Positions 18,162 through 26,524 of a DNA stretch of 64,000 nt are shown piece by piece (positions within the stretch are counted from its first letter, which is position 1; each line of letters opens with the position of its first letter). Source of the DNA: Mesorhizobium sp. M00.F.Ca.ET.216.01.1.1 (GTDB lineage Bacteria; Pseudomonadota; Alphaproteobacteria; Rhizobiales; Rhizobiaceae). Where the stretch lies: positions 471,688 to 535,687 of the forward strand of contig NZ_SADR02000001.1 of the NCBI RefSeq assembly GCF_004010325.2. The letters are read 5' to 3'. The translations under genes and the position numbers were made by a program. The notes beneath the pieces are model-generated. The model saw only the letters and a program-made list of their open reading frames with translations. It did not search any database and was not told where the DNA came from.

Positions 18162-18354
18162 GTTTTCCAAAACCTCTCTGCCAAATCTCTCTACCGGCTC
18201 GCTGCAACGATTTTCGCGGGCCATGGAACAAAAGAACTAGCACGCTGCGGATTGAAGAAAAGCCGCGTGGCGTGTTTTCTCAGCCGCAACATTTGGTCCA
18301 GGCGCCCCGCCTCAAGAGCGGCGCCCCTGCCAGATTCATATAGGGAAATCGCTG

Positions 18355-18810
18355 ATGCCCGTCCAAGACACTCTCAAGCCGGTGCTAACCGCGGCGGAAG
18401 TCAACCGGCTGATGGAAAGCGTCTATCCCCAGCTCAATGACCAGTTCGCCTTCTATGAGGCACTAGAGGTGTTCCCGGGCGGCTGCATCGTGCGGCTGAA
18501 TGCCGACGAGCGGCACCTGCGCGCCGGCGGAACCGTGTCAGGCCCGTCGCTGTTCACGCTGGCCGACATCGGCGGCTATGTCTGCGTGCTATCGCATGCC
18601 GGGCCGGATGCGCTTTCAGTCACCACCAACCTCAACATCAATTTTGTCCGCAAGGCCGAAGCCGGGCCGATCGACGGCCATTGCCGCATCCTGAAGCTGG
18701 GCAAGAGCCTGATGGTGTTCGATATCGACATCGTCGCCGGCCCTGAGGGACACACGGTAGCGCACGCTACTGGCACCTATTCGATTCCGCCGGAGCGGGT
18801 GCCGGCGTGA
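18355..18810 (+). CDS. PaaI-family thioesterase
   Basis: 151-residue hotdog-fold thioesterase. The pattern GGTVSGPSLFTLADIGGYV (residues 59-77) matches the family core HGG...AD, with Asp as the likely catalytic residue. It probably hydrolyses medium or aromatic acyl-CoA, consistent with its divergent neighbour, an enoyl-CoA hydratase. Gene ends 10 bases before a promoter-like sequence that appears to drive the HicAB remnant. Confidence 0.85.
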   Translation: MPVQDTLKPVLTAAEVNRLMESVYPQLNDQFAFYEALEVFPGGCIVRLNADERHLRAGGTVSGPSLFTLADIGGYVCVLSHAGPDALSVTTNLNINFVRKAEAGPIDGHCRILKLGKSLMVFDIDIVAGPEGHTVAHATGTYSIPPERVPA

Positions 18811-18819
18811 TGCTTTCGA

Positions 18820-18847
18820 TTGATTTTTTCCCTGATGTGTATATATG
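18820..18847 (+). promoter_or_regulatory. Candidate promoter of the hicAB remnant
   Basis: TTGATT (18820-18825), a 16-base spacer and TATATG (18842-18847), placed 17 bases before the hicA start. The AT-rich stretch is unusual for the region. Confidence 0.4.
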
Positions 18848-18863
18848 TGCGCATAGGTGACCT

Positions 18864-19043
18864 GTGCTGGAGCGTGACAGCCGCAAAATCGTTTAGCGTC
18901 TCAAGGATGACGGTTTCGAGCTGGTTTCCGTACGCGGCTCACATCACAAGTTCCGAAAGGGTGACATCGTGTTGATCGTTCCGCATCCGGAGAAGGATCT
19001 GCCAACCGGCACAGCTCGCGCTATCGCCAAGCGGGCTGGATAA
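18864..19043 (+). pseudogene. hicA: HicA toxin gene interrupted by an in-frame TAG
   Basis: Reading from GTG at 18864 gives a 59-codon frame with one TAG at 18894-18896 (codon 11) and a TAA at 19041-19043. After the TAG the product is a textbook HicA: RLKDDGFELVSVRGSHHKFR, with the catalytic His in GSHHKF, then VPHPEKDLPTGTARAIAKRAG. HicA is a small double-stranded-RNA-binding mRNA interferase. The rest of the domain shows no decay, so the stop is recent, a sequencing error or read through. The antitoxin hicB follows 28 bases downstream. No alternative start would give a complete domain. Confidence 0.85.
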
Positions 19044-19071
19044 GGGCGACCTGAAGCGTCTTGGAGGCTGA

Positions 19072-19470
19072 ATGAAGAACTATTTCGCATTGGTCGATAA
19101 AGATCCCGACAGCGCGTTCGGCATTCGCTTTCCCGACATTCCCGGCTGCTTTTCAGCTGCGGACGAGGCGGAAGACATCGTGCCGAATGCAGTCGAAGCA
19201 TTGCAGCTGTGGGCAGAGGACATGCCTATTCCCGAACCGTCTAGCCACGAGACGATTGTCGCGCTTCCGGACATACGCAAAGCACTCGCCGCAGGAGGCT
19301 ATCTGGTCTCGGTGCCGCTCATTGACAATGACAGCGCCGTCGTGAGGGCGAACGTAACTTTCGAGCGTGGCGTTTTGCGGGCGATCGACGCCGCAGCGCG
19401 CGACCGAGGCATAACGCGATCTGCGTTCCTCTCCAGCGCGGCTCGCAAAGAAATCGAGGCAAAGCACTGA
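19072..19470 (+). CDS. hicB: HicB-family antitoxin
   Basis: 132-residue antitoxin of the HicAB type II system. The N-terminal partly degraded RNase-H-like domain shows the signature YFALVDKDPDSAFGIRFPD followed by IPGCFSAADE (residues 3-32). The C-terminal ribbon-helix-helix or HTH part (about 98-132, FERGVLRAIDAAARDRGITR) would bind the operator and repress the module. The ribosome site GGAGG sits right before the ATG at 19072. Its toxin partner upstream carries a stop codon, so this may now be an orphan antitoxin able to neutralise related HicA proteins or act as a repressor. Confidence 0.9.
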   Translation: MKNYFALVDKDPDSAFGIRFPDIPGCFSAADEAEDIVPNAVEALQLWAEDMPIPEPSSHETIVALPDIRKALAAGGYLVSVPLIDNDSAVVRANVTFERGVLRAIDAAARDRGITRSAFLSSAARKEIEAKH

Positions 19471-19572
19471 GGCAAGTCTAATGAAACGCCAATTGCATGT
19501 GGTAAAATAATACCTTTTTCTCAAACCCTTGTTTTTACTACATTTTACCTGCTATCCGGCTTTTCTCATGCC

Positions 19573-19601
19573 TTGACGCGATCAGTGCCCTGCCCTATAA
19601 G
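19573..19601 (+). promoter_or_regulatory. Sigma-70 type promoter of rplM-rpsI
   Basis: TTGACG (19573-19578), 17-base spacer, TATAAG (19596-19601). This predicts a start near 19608 and a leader of about 118 bases before rplM. The same -35 and a near-identical -10 occur before hppA. Confidence 0.7.
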
Positions 19602-19614
19602 CCCTGACCAAACA

Positions 19615-19645
19615 GCGGCCCGCAAAGGCCGCCGTTTTGTTATTG
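19615..19645 (+). promoter_or_regulatory. Hairpin with T-rich tail in the rplM leader
   Basis: GCGGCC (19615-19620) pairs with GGCCGC (19627-19632), followed by CGTTTTGTTATT. It starts only a few bases after the predicted transcription start and looks like an early attenuator. Regulation by L13 or S9 is possible but not shown. Confidence 0.4.
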
Positions 19646-19725
19646 GCGGCGGGCAAGCGCCTTCGCCAATCCAAGCAACAAGAAACGCCTTCTCCGGAAG
19701 GTCCGAACCGAAAGCAAACAAATCC

Positions 19726-20190
19726 ATGACAACCTTTTCGCAGAAGCCTGCGGATGTGGTGAAGAAGTGGGTGCTGATCGACGCCGAGGGTCTCGTCGTC
19801 GGCCGCCTCGCCACTGTCATCGCCAATCATCTTCGCGGCAAGCACAAGCCCACCTTTACCCCGCATGTCGACGACGGCGACAACGTTATCGTCATCAATG
19901 CCGACAAGGTGGTGTTCACAGGCAAGAAATTCACCGACAAGGTCTATTACTGGCACACCGGCCACCCCGGCGGCATCAAGGAGCGCACCGCGCGCCAACT
20001 GCTCGAGGGCCGTTTCCCCGAGCGTGTCGTTGAGAAGGCCGTCGAACGCATGATCCCGCGTGGCCCGCTCGGCCGTCGCCAGATGAAGAACCTCCGCGTC
20101 TATGCAGGCGCTGAACATCCGCATGTCGCCCAGCAGCCCGTCACCCTCGACGTGGCCAAGCTGAACGCCAAGAACAAGAAGGTTTCGTAA
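19726..20190 (+). CDS. rplM: 50S ribosomal protein L13
   Basis: 154-residue L13, an early-assembly protein of the large subunit. Typical segments are [20 protein letters not shown] (residues 16-35), [20 protein letters not shown] and [20 protein letters not shown]. The ATG at 19726 gives the family's usual length; the frame extends upstream but that part has no homology-like features. It is followed after one base by rpsI. Transcribed from the promoter at 19573-19601. Confidence 0.98.
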   Translation: MTTFSQKPADVVKKWVLIDAEGLVVGRLATVIANHLRGKHKPTFTPHVDDGDNVIVINADKVVFTGKKFTDKVYYWHTGHPGGIKERTARQLLEGRFPERVVEKAVERMIPRGPLGRRQMKNLRVYAGAEHPHVAQQPVTLDVAKLNAKNKKVS

Positions 20191-20191
20191 G

Positions 20192-20668
20192 ATGGCTGAG
20201 CTTTCCTCGCTCGCAGAACTCGGAACTGCCGCCGTCTCGACGCAGCCGGCCGCACCCGTCCACGTCCAGAAGCTCGACAAGTCGGGCCGCGCCTATGCCA
20301 CCGGCAAGCGCAAGAACGCCATCGCGCGCGTCTGGGTGAAGCCCGGTTCCGGCAAGATCATCGTCAACGACAAGGAATTCGCGAGCTACTTCGCGCGTCC
20401 GGTCCTGCAGATGATCCTCAACCAGCCGATCATCGCCGCCAACCGTACCGGCCAGTACGACATCGTCGCCACCGTCATTGGCGGCGGCCTTTCCGGCCAG
20501 GCCGGTGCCGTGCGCCACGGCATATCCAAGGCACTGACCTACTACGAGCCGGCGCTGCGCGCCGTGCTCAAGAAGGGCGGCTTCCTGACCCGCGACAGCC
20601 GCGTCGTCGAGCGCAAGAAGTACGGCAAGGCGAAGGCCCGCCGCAGCTTCCAGTTCTCGAAGCGCTAA
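20192..20668 (+). CDS. rpsI: 30S ribosomal protein S9
   Basis: 158-residue S9. The conserved core starts at [20 protein letters not shown] (about residues 33-52) and the protein ends in the basic tail [16 protein letters not shown] that reaches the P-site tRNA. The N-terminal extension of about 30 residues (rich in Ala, Leu and Pro) is common in alphaproteobacteria. It is co-transcribed with rplM and followed by a strong terminator. Confidence 0.98.
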   Translation: MAELSSLAELGTAAVSTQPAAPVHVQKLDKSGRAYATGKRKNAIARVWVKPGSGKIIVNDKEFASYFARPVLQMILNQPIIAANRTGQYDIVATVIGGGLSGQAGAVRHGISKALTYYEPALRAVLKKGGFLTRDSRVVERKKYGKAKARRSFQFSKR

Positions 20669-20695
20669 GCGCAACGCATCTGCACGCTATCGAAA

Positions 20696-20722
20696 GGCCG
20701 CCTCCGGGCGGCCTTTTCTTTT
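20696..20722 (+). terminator. Intrinsic terminator of rplM-rpsI
   Basis: GGCCGCC/GGCGGCC stem (20696-20702 with 20707-20713), loop TCCG, then TTTTCTTTT. A near-identical stem recurs at 22679-22696. Confidence 0.9.
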
Positions 20723-20780
20723 CTACGATGGCGGCACTAATCACCTTACCCTGCGCGGCTCGCTCGCATGGTGGCAGACC

Positions 20781-21674
20781 TCAGGCCTTGATGAAGTCGA
20801 TGAATGCCCTGAGCGGCGCGGGCACGAGGCGCCGGCCGGGATAGTAGAGGAACGGTCCCGAGAAGCGTTGCCACCATGGTTCAAGCACGGGTTCGAGGGC
20901 ACCGCTCTCAAAATGAGGGCGAAGCCAGTCCTCGAAGAGGCTGACGATGCCGGTGCCGGCGATGGCTGCATCGACGGCGAGATCGGCCCCTCCGCCCAGG
21001 GTCACGAGAAGCGGTCCCGTAGGATCGACGCGCACCACCTCGCCGTCGCGCTCGAATTCCCACGGCGGCAGCGCACCGCTGGCGAAGCGGCCGCGCAGGC
21101 AAGCGTGGCCAAGCAGGTCGCTCGGGTGTTGCGGCCGGCCATGACGATCGAGGTAGGCAGGGCTGGCGGCGGTGGCGAAGCGCTGCAGGCGCGGTCCGAT
21201 CGGCACCGCGATCATGTCCTGTTCCAGCCGCTCATCGTAGCGGATGCCGGCGTCGCAGCCGGCCGCCAGCACGTCGACAAAGCTCTCCTCGGCGATCACC
21301 TCCAGCCGGATACCGGGATAGGCGGCAAGAAACCGCGGGACGATGCCGGGCAGGACCAGCCGCACCGCGCTGACCGGCACATTGAGGCGCAGCGTACCTG
21401 CCGGCCGGTCACGGAAGCCGTTCACCACGTCAAGTGCTGCCTGGACCTCGTTCAGGGCTGGGCCGAGCCGCGTCAGCAGGCCTGAACCCGCTTCGGTCAA
21501 GGCGACGCTGCGCGTCGTGCGGTTGAGCAGCCTGACACCGAGCTGCGTCTCCAGGCGGCGGACCGCTTCGCTCAGACCCGACGCGCTGCCGCCGCTCGCG
21601 CGCGCACCCTCGCGAAAGCCGCCAGCACGCGCCACCGACAGGAAGGCGTTGAGATCACCCAGTTCGACATTCAC
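20781..21674 (-). CDS. LysR-family transcriptional regulator
   Basis: 297-residue LysR-type regulator. The N-terminal winged helix-turn-helix (residues 5-62) shows LNAFLSVARAGGFREGAR and LETQLGVRLLNRTTRSVALT. The remainder is the periplasmic-binding-like effector domain. It belongs to the subgroup usually found beside and divergent from an oxidoreductase, as here with the aldo-keto reductase at 21770. A near-perfect palindrome lies 7 bases upstream of its start and probably is its binding site. The inducer is unknown. Confidence 0.9.
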   Translation of the reverse strand: MNVELGDLNAFLSVARAGGFREGARASGGSASGLSEAVRRLETQLGVRLLNRTTRSVALTEAGSGLLTRLGPALNEVQAALDVVNGFRDRPAGTLRLNVPVSAVRLVLPGIVPRFLAAYPGIRLEVIAEESFVDVLAAGCDAGIRYDERLEQDMIAVPIGPRLQRFATAASPAYLDRHGRPQHPSDLLGHACLRGRFASGALPPWEFERDGEVVRVDPTGPLLVTLGGGADLAVDAAIAGTGIVSLFEDWLRPHFESGALEPVLEPWWQRFSGPFLYYPGRRLVPAPLRAFIDFIKA

Positions 21675-21680
21675 TGTTCG

Positions 21681-21706
21681 TAATCCTGCACAAGCTGTGC
21701 GGATTA
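21681..21706. promoter_or_regulatory. Palindromic operator candidate between lysR and aldo-keto reductase
   Basis: TAATCCTGCACA (21681-21692) is followed by TGTGCGGATTA (21696-21706), an inverted repeat with one extra base in the left arm. It includes the T-N11-A pattern of LysR boxes and lies in the 95-base divergent gap. Confidence 0.55.
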
Positions 21707-21769
21707 TAGCGGGTTATCGGGACAGCGGACAGCGTCTATTTCTGCCTCGTCCTTCAAAGGAGAAAGATC

Positions 21770-22642
21770 ATGTCCAGCATTGACCAGTCCGATACTTTTA
21801 CCCTCGGCGACCGCTCCGTGAAGCGGCTTGGCTATGGCGCCATGCAACTCGCCGGACCCGGCGTGTTCGGCCCGCCCAGGGATCATGACGCGGCATTGGC
21901 CGTGCTGCGCGAGGCCGTGGCGTCCGGGGTGAACCACATCGACACCAGCGACTTCTACGGCCCGAATGTCACCAACCAGCTGATCCGCGAGGCGCTCGCG
22001 CCCTACTCCAACGACCTCGTCATTGTTACTAAGATCGGCGCCCGTCGCAGCACGGACGGCTCATGGCTGCCGGCCTTCTCACCCGAAGCGCTGACCCAGG
22101 CGGTGCACGACAATCTGCGCAATCTCGGGCTCGACGTGCTGGACGTGGTCAATCTCAGGATCATGTTCGACACGCATGGGCCCGCCGAAGGGTCGATCGA
22201 GGCGCCGCTGACCGTCCTGGCCGAACTTCAGCGGCAAGGCCTGCTGCGTCACATCGGGCTGAGCAACGTCACCCGCGCGCAGATCGCGGAAGGACGCCGG
22301 ATCGCCGAGATCGTCTGCGTCCAGAACCAGTATAATCTCGCACACAGGGCCGATGATGCCCTGATCGACGAACTTGCTCGCGACGGCGTCGCTTATGTGC
22401 CGTTCTTCCCGCTCGGAGGCTTCAGCCCGCTGCAGTCGTCGACCTTGTCGGACGTCGCGGCGCGCCTTGGCGCTACGTCGATGCAGGTCGCGTTGGCCTG
22501 GCTGCTCCGCCGCGCACCCAACATCCTTTTGATCCCCGGCACCTCGTCGGTCGCACACCTGCGCGAGAACCTTGCCGCCGCCGAGTTGCAGTTGCCGGAA
22601 GATGCGCTCCGGGAATTGGACGGCGTGGCGATGGCGGCCTGA
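21770..22642 (+). CDS. Aldo/keto reductase
   Basis: 290-residue NADPH-dependent oxidoreductase of the aldo-keto reductase family (AKR13/YajO-like branch). The catalytic Asp-Tyr pair is in NHIDTSDFYGPNVTNQLI (about residues 62-79), Lys is in IVTKIGARR, and the family's usual His is replaced by Arg in VNLRIM. Such proteins reduce aldehydes and ketones. A good AGGAGA ribosome site precedes the ATG. It is divergent from the LysR gene that probably controls it. Confidence 0.87.
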   Translation: MSSIDQSDTFTLGDRSVKRLGYGAMQLAGPGVFGPPRDHDAALAVLREAVASGVNHIDTSDFYGPNVTNQLIREALAPYSNDLVIVTKIGARRSTDGSWLPAFSPEALTQAVHDNLRNLGLDVLDVVNLRIMFDTHGPAEGSIEAPLTVLAELQRQGLLRHIGLSNVTRAQIAEGRRIAEIVCVQNQYNLAHRADDALIDELARDGVAYVPFFPLGGFSPLQSSTLSDVAARLGATSMQVALAWLLRRAPNILLIPGTSSVAHLRENLAAAELQLPEDALRELDGVAMAA

Positions 22643-22678
22643 CCGCGAGCGAGGCGCTGGGCAGCCTCATCAGCGAAA

Positions 22679-22699
22679 GGCCGCCTTCGGGCGGCCTTT
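22679..22699. terminator. Hairpin terminator between aldo-keto reductase and GDPD gene
   Basis: GGCCGCC/GGCGGCC stem (22679-22685 with 22690-22696), loop TTCG, short T run to the right and an AAA run to the left that gives a U-tract on the minus strand. It can serve both convergent genes. Confidence 0.75.
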
Positions 22700-22730
22700 G
22701 GTGCTGGGCTCACCCACCCGCGTCGAATTT

Positions 22731-23789
22731 CTAGTTGATGCTCGCCGTGCTCGCCGGATCCGCCGGCCGCGCCTCGTCGGCATAAGGCACGCGAAAACCG
22801 TTGGCCGCCAGCCAGCCGATCGCCGCTTTCGGTTCGTCGGTCTGGATGATGGTGACCCCGCGCTCGACCCAGAAACCGTAGGTCTCGCGCGGCAGGCGAG
22901 CCTGCACCGCCAGTTCATCGCCGCGGCCGCCGGCAAGGAAGCCGCCCGGCTTGTTGGCGATGGCGTAGGTATCGGCCCAGATGTGCCAGTCGCCCCTCAC
23001 CGCCACAGCGCGCATGCGGGGGCTGAACAGCGGCCCGCCGGTCTCGGTCAGTGTCTCGGCGCCGGCCCGCCAGTTGATCAGCTCGATCGCGCGCACTGAA
23101 AAGGCCCGACCGACTTTCTCGGCGAAACCGGCATCGCGAACCGCATCGTCGGCGACGATCGGCATGAACTGGAAGCCGCCGCCGATCGCATCCATGGCGG
23201 CCTTCACCTTGGCGATCCTCTCCGCATTCCACAAATTCTCCTTGACGATCACCTGATCGGCCATGCCGAGATCGCGGGCGACCGCGATCATACCAGCAAG
23301 GCTTTCGACATCGAGCTTGTTGTCGATGTTGATGAGGATCCGGCCCCTGGTCGCCGTCAGCATCTCGCGCAGCGTCGAGACGGTTTCATCGGTTACGGCG
23401 CCGGTGCCTTCGACCACCAGCCTGCATGCTTTGAGCTCGGCCACGGTGCGCTCGGCCACCTCGCCCTTGCAGGTCGTCGTGCGGTCGAGCCAGCTGTCGT
23501 GCATGACGACGAAATCTCCATCCTTTGAGCGCCTGACGTCGACCTCGACGATTTCGGCGCCGAGCGCGATCGACGCCTCGACGGCGGCGATCGAGTTTTC
23601 CGGATAAAGCGTCTTGCCGGCCTGCATGCCGCCTGCGCGGTGCGCCGCCACCATGACATGGTCGCGCCACTGGTTGGCGTGCTCGAAGCGGTCGAGTATC
23701 TGCCCGGCGCGCGTTTCGCCGGCCGAAGCCTCGCCTATGGAGGCCGCAAGTGCAGCGGAAAGCAGAAGGCTCAGCCAGATGGTCCGCAT
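22731..23789 (-). CDS. Secreted glycerophosphodiester phosphodiesterase family protein
   Basis: 352-residue GDPD-fold enzyme that hydrolyses glycerophosphodiesters to glycerol-3-phosphate and an alcohol. A signal peptide (MRTIWLSLLLSAALAASIGEASA) precedes the catalytic domain. Catalytic features are in order: HRAGG near 52, PENSIAAVEA, EVDVRRSKDG and VMHDSWLDRTT. The ATG at 23789 is chosen because it starts the signal peptide and has GGAG upstream; the frame extends 100 codons further without meaning. It is divergent from the agmatinase gene. Likely role is scavenging phospholipid head groups in the periplasm. Confidence 0.87.
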   Translation of the reverse strand: MRTIWLSLLLSAALAASIGEASAGETRAGQILDRFEHANQWRDHVMVAAHRAGGMQAGKTLYPENSIAAVEASIALGAEIVEVDVRRSKDGDFVVMHDSWLDRTTTCKGEVAERTVAELKACRLVVEGTGAVTDETVSTLREMLTATRGRILINIDNKLDVESLAGMIAVARDLGMADQVIVKENLWNAERIAKVKAAMDAIGGGFQFMPIVADDAVRDAGFAEKVGRAFSVRAIELINWRAGAETLTETGGPLFSPRMRAVAVRGDWHIWADTYAIANKPGGFLAGGRGDELAVQARLPRETYGFWVERGVTIIQTDEPKAAIGWLAANGFRVPYADEARPADPASTASIN

Positions 23790-23871
23790 CGAGAATCGCT
23801 CCGTTCCGGGTCGCAACCCGGATAGGCGATGCTCGTGACAGGCCGGTGAACGAAGCCGGCTACGGGACTGT

Positions 23872-23897
23872 CCGAAACACCTGGCCGAAACACCTGG
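23872..23897. repeat. 13-base perfect tandem repeat in a divergent promoter region
   Basis: CCGAAACACCTGG occurs twice head to tail (23872-23884, 23885-23897) in the 277-base gap between the GDPD and agmatinase genes. Such a direct repeat may be a regulator site. Confidence 0.5.
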
Positions 23898-24066
23898 ATG
23901 ATTGCCGTGACGCGGCTGGGATTGAGAAACGTGGCCTGCGTCATGATGATACAAATCCTGTTTTGCCATGGCACTCACCGAGCGCCATTGCGTCTCCCCA
24001 AGCTGTGACTGGCATGTTCCGTGGCGGTTCTGTAGTTGTTGCTGCCCGATGAACTGAGGACCCGCG

Positions 24067-25074
24067 ATGCCGAACAGAAACATCGACCACGCCTTCACCG
24101 CCCGCTCCAGGACGGGCGCTTCCTTCGAGCCGACCTATGCTGGCGCGCTGTCGTTCATGCGGCGCAAGTACACGAAGGATGTGAAGGGCGCGGACGCCGT
24201 GGTGTGGGGCATCCCCTTCGATGCCGCCGTCACCAACCGGCCGGGTGCGCGTTTCGGGCCGCAGGCGATTCGCCGCGCCTCGGCCATCCTCGACAACGAC
24301 CCGCAATATCCGTTTTCGCGCGATCTGTTCGAGCAGCTTGCCGTGGTCGACTATGGCGATTGCCTGCTCGACAGCGGCAACCACCAGAAGACGCCTGCTA
24401 CAATCGAGCGCGAGGCGGCGAAAATCCTGAAATCAGGCGCGTTCCTGCTGTCGCTGGGCGGCGATCATTTCGTCACCTGGCCGCTGCTCAAGGCGCATGC
24501 CGCCATCCACGGGCCGCTGGCCCTGGTGCAGTTCGACGCCCATCAGGATACCTGGCCGGACGACGGCAAACGCATCGACCACGGTTCGTTCGTCGGCCGC
24601 GCGGTGAAGGAAGGCATCATCGACCCCGACCGCTCGATCCAGATCGGCATCCGAACCCATGCGCCCGACACGTTCGGCATCAAGATCCTCTATGGTCATG
24701 AGATCGAGGAGACGCGCGCCTCGGACATCGCCTATGCCATCGTCGAGCGCACCGGCGGCAGGAAAACCTATCTCACTTTTGACATCGATTGCCTGGACCC
24801 GGCCTTCGCGCCCGGCACCGGCACGCCGGTTGCCGGCGGACCATCCTCGGCGAAGATCCTATCGACGCTGCGCCAGCTCAGCCAGGTCGCTATTGTCGGC
24901 GCCGATGTCGTCGAGGTTGCGCCGGCCTATGATCACGCCGATATAACGGCAATTGCCGGTTCGATGGTGGCCATGCACTATTTAGGCCTGGTGGCCGAAC
25001 GAAAGGCCCGCCACGAAGAGTTGAACCCCAGCAACCACGGCGCTACCGGATTGAATCAGGCAGCCGGTATATAG
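24067..25074 (+). CDS. speB: Agmatinase-family ureohydrolase
   Basis: 335-residue binuclear manganese hydrolase of the arginase/agmatinase family, which releases urea from guanidino compounds. Metal ligands are visible in order: GGDHF (about 138-142), FDAHQD (158-163) and FDIDCLDPAFAPGTGTP (about 239-255). Agmatinase (to putrescine) is the default guess, but guanidinobutyrase or guanidinopropionase cannot be excluded. The position before argC fits arginine and polyamine metabolism. The ATG follows GAGGAC. The next gene starts 29 bases after its stop. Confidence 0.88.
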   Translation: MPNRNIDHAFTARSRTGASFEPTYAGALSFMRRKYTKDVKGADAVVWGIPFDAAVTNRPGARFGPQAIRRASAILDNDPQYPFSRDLFEQLAVVDYGDCLLDSGNHQKTPATIEREAAKILKSGAFLLSLGGDHFVTWPLLKAHAAIHGPLALVQFDAHQDTWPDDGKRIDHGSFVGRAVKEGIIDPDRSIQIGIRTHAPDTFGIKILYGHEIEETRASDIAYAIVERTGGRKTYLTFDIDCLDPAFAPGTGTPVAGGPSSAKILSTLRQLSQVAIVGADVVEVAPAYDHADITAIAGSMVAMHYLGLVAERKARHEELNPSNHGATGLNQAAGI

Positions 25075-25103
25075 TTTTGAAATAGCAGGAATTTAGGCAG
25101 GCA

Positions 25104-26036
25104 ATGAAACCGAAAATCTTCATCGACGGCGAACACGGCACCACCGGTCTGCAGATCAGGGCGCTGCTCGCCGAGCGCGGCGACCTGGAGATCATCTCCA
25201 TTCCGGCGGAGCGGCGCAAGGAAACGGCCGCCAGGGCCGAATTCCTCAACGCCGCCGATGTCGCAATCCTTTGCCTGCCGGACGCAGCCGCCAAGGAGAG
25301 CGTGTCGCTGATCAGCAACGACACCACCAGGGTGATCGACGCCTCGACCGCGCATCGCGTCGCCGACGGTTGGGAATACGGTTTCGCTGAAATGGACAAG
25401 GGCCAGGCGAAGAAGATCGCCGGGGCGAAGCGCGTCGCCAATCCGGGCTGCTGGCCGCAGGGGCCGATCGCGACACTGCGGCCGCTGGTGGCGGCCGGGC
25501 TGTTGCCGCCCGATTTTCCGGTCACCGTCAACGGCATTTCGGGCTATTCGGGCGGCGGCCGCCCGATGATCGAGGAGTATGTCGCCAAGGGCGAGGACGC
25601 TTCGGAATTCCTGCCCTACGGGCTGACCCTCCAGCACAAGCACGTGCCGGAGCTGAGGACCTATGCCAAGCTGTCGCATGATCCGATTATGCAGCCGGCG
25701 GTCGGCAACTTCGCCCAAGGCATGATCACGGTGGTGCCGCTGCAACTCGGCGGCCTCGACCATGTGCCGACCGGCGCCGAGCTTCATGCGGCGATTGCCG
25801 ACCATTTCGCCGCCATCGACGGCGGCGTGGTCGAGGTGGCGCCCTATGTGCATCTGGAGCGCGTACCGGAGATCGATCCGGAAGTCTACAACGGCACCAA
25901 TCGGATGAAGCTCTACGTGTTCGCCAACGACGGCAGGGGGCAGGCGCTGCTGCTCGCCGTCTATGACAATCTCGGCAAGGGCGCCTCGGGCGCCGCCGTG
26001 CAAAACATGGACCTGATGCTCGGCCTCAAGCACTGA
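25104..26036 (+). CDS. argC: N-acetyl-gamma-glutamyl-phosphate reductase (type 2)
   Basis: 310-residue NADPH-dependent enzyme that makes N-acetylglutamate semialdehyde in arginine synthesis. It starts KIFIDGEHGTTGLQIRALL, the short type-2 form without the longer N-terminus of E. coli ArgC. The active-site Cys is in NPGCWPQGP (about residue 115), and the substrate His is in QHKHVPEL. It is 29 bases after the ureohydrolase gene and probably shares its transcript. In related genomes argC lies near rpsI, as here. Confidence 0.95.
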   Translation: MKPKIFIDGEHGTTGLQIRALLAERGDLEIISIPAERRKETAARAEFLNAADVAILCLPDAAAKESVSLISNDTTRVIDASTAHRVADGWEYGFAEMDKGQAKKIAGAKRVANPGCWPQGPIATLRPLVAAGLLPPDFPVTVNGISGYSGGGRPMIEEYVAKGEDASEFLPYGLTLQHKHVPELRTYAKLSHDPIMQPAVGNFAQGMITVVPLQLGGLDHVPTGAELHAAIADHFAAIDGGVVEVAPYVHLERVPEIDPEVYNGTNRMKLYVFANDGRGQALLLAVYDNLGKGASGAAVQNMDLMLGLKH

Positions 26037-26078
26037 GCGTTGAAGATTCTGATCCGGCGCCTTCTGCGAGACCGAGCC

Positions 26079-26450
26079 TCAGCGCCATGGCTGCAGGCTC
26101 ATATCCCGTACATAGGCGATGATCGTGTCGCAAACGGCGCTCAGGTCCCTGAGAATATCGTCGTTCCAGAAGCGCAGCACGCGAAAGCCCCTCCCCTTCA
26201 AGTCGGCATCGCGGATCCGATCAGAATCTGATTCAGCATGCTGGCTGCCGTCGATCTCGATGATCAGTCTGGCTTCAAGACAGACGAAATCGGCCACATA
26301 TTTTCCCACTGGCATTTGGCGCCGGAATTTTATCCGGTCGAGCCTAGGGTCGCGCAGCTCGTGCCATAGTCTTTCTTCCGCCGCCGTCATTTCGCGCCGA
26401 AGCGAACGGGCAAAACTGCGCTTGGTTGGGCGAACGGGTTGATGTGGCAT
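26079..26450 (-). CDS. DUF559 endonuclease-like protein
   Basis: 123-residue protein with a Vsr/restriction-endonuclease-like fold of the DUF559 family. Typical segments are MTAAEERLWHELRDPRL (21-37), KFRRQMPVGKYVADFVC and LIIEIDGSQHAE, where Asp and Glu-x-Asp could bind metal. These small proteins are frequent in rhizobia as stand-alone genes; activity is unproven. It is convergent with argC. No partner methyltransferase is nearby, so there is no support for a restriction system. Confidence 0.85.
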   Translation of the reverse strand: MPHQPVRPTKRSFARSLRREMTAAEERLWHELRDPRLDRIKFRRQMPVGKYVADFVCLEARLIIEIDGSQHAESDSDRIRDADLKGRGFRVLRFWNDDILRDLSAVCDTIIAYVRDMSLQPWR

Positions 26451-26524
26451 GATGCCAGATTAATCAGCTATGGCATTCCGTCCAGCACCCCTTGGCAGAT
26501 ACAAGGGCGCTGGGCCCGCCCGGC

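Noticed and set aside
26079..26450. Restriction-modification system around the DUF559 protein
   Set aside because: No methyltransferase or specificity subunit nearby; DUF559 proteins commonly stand alone.
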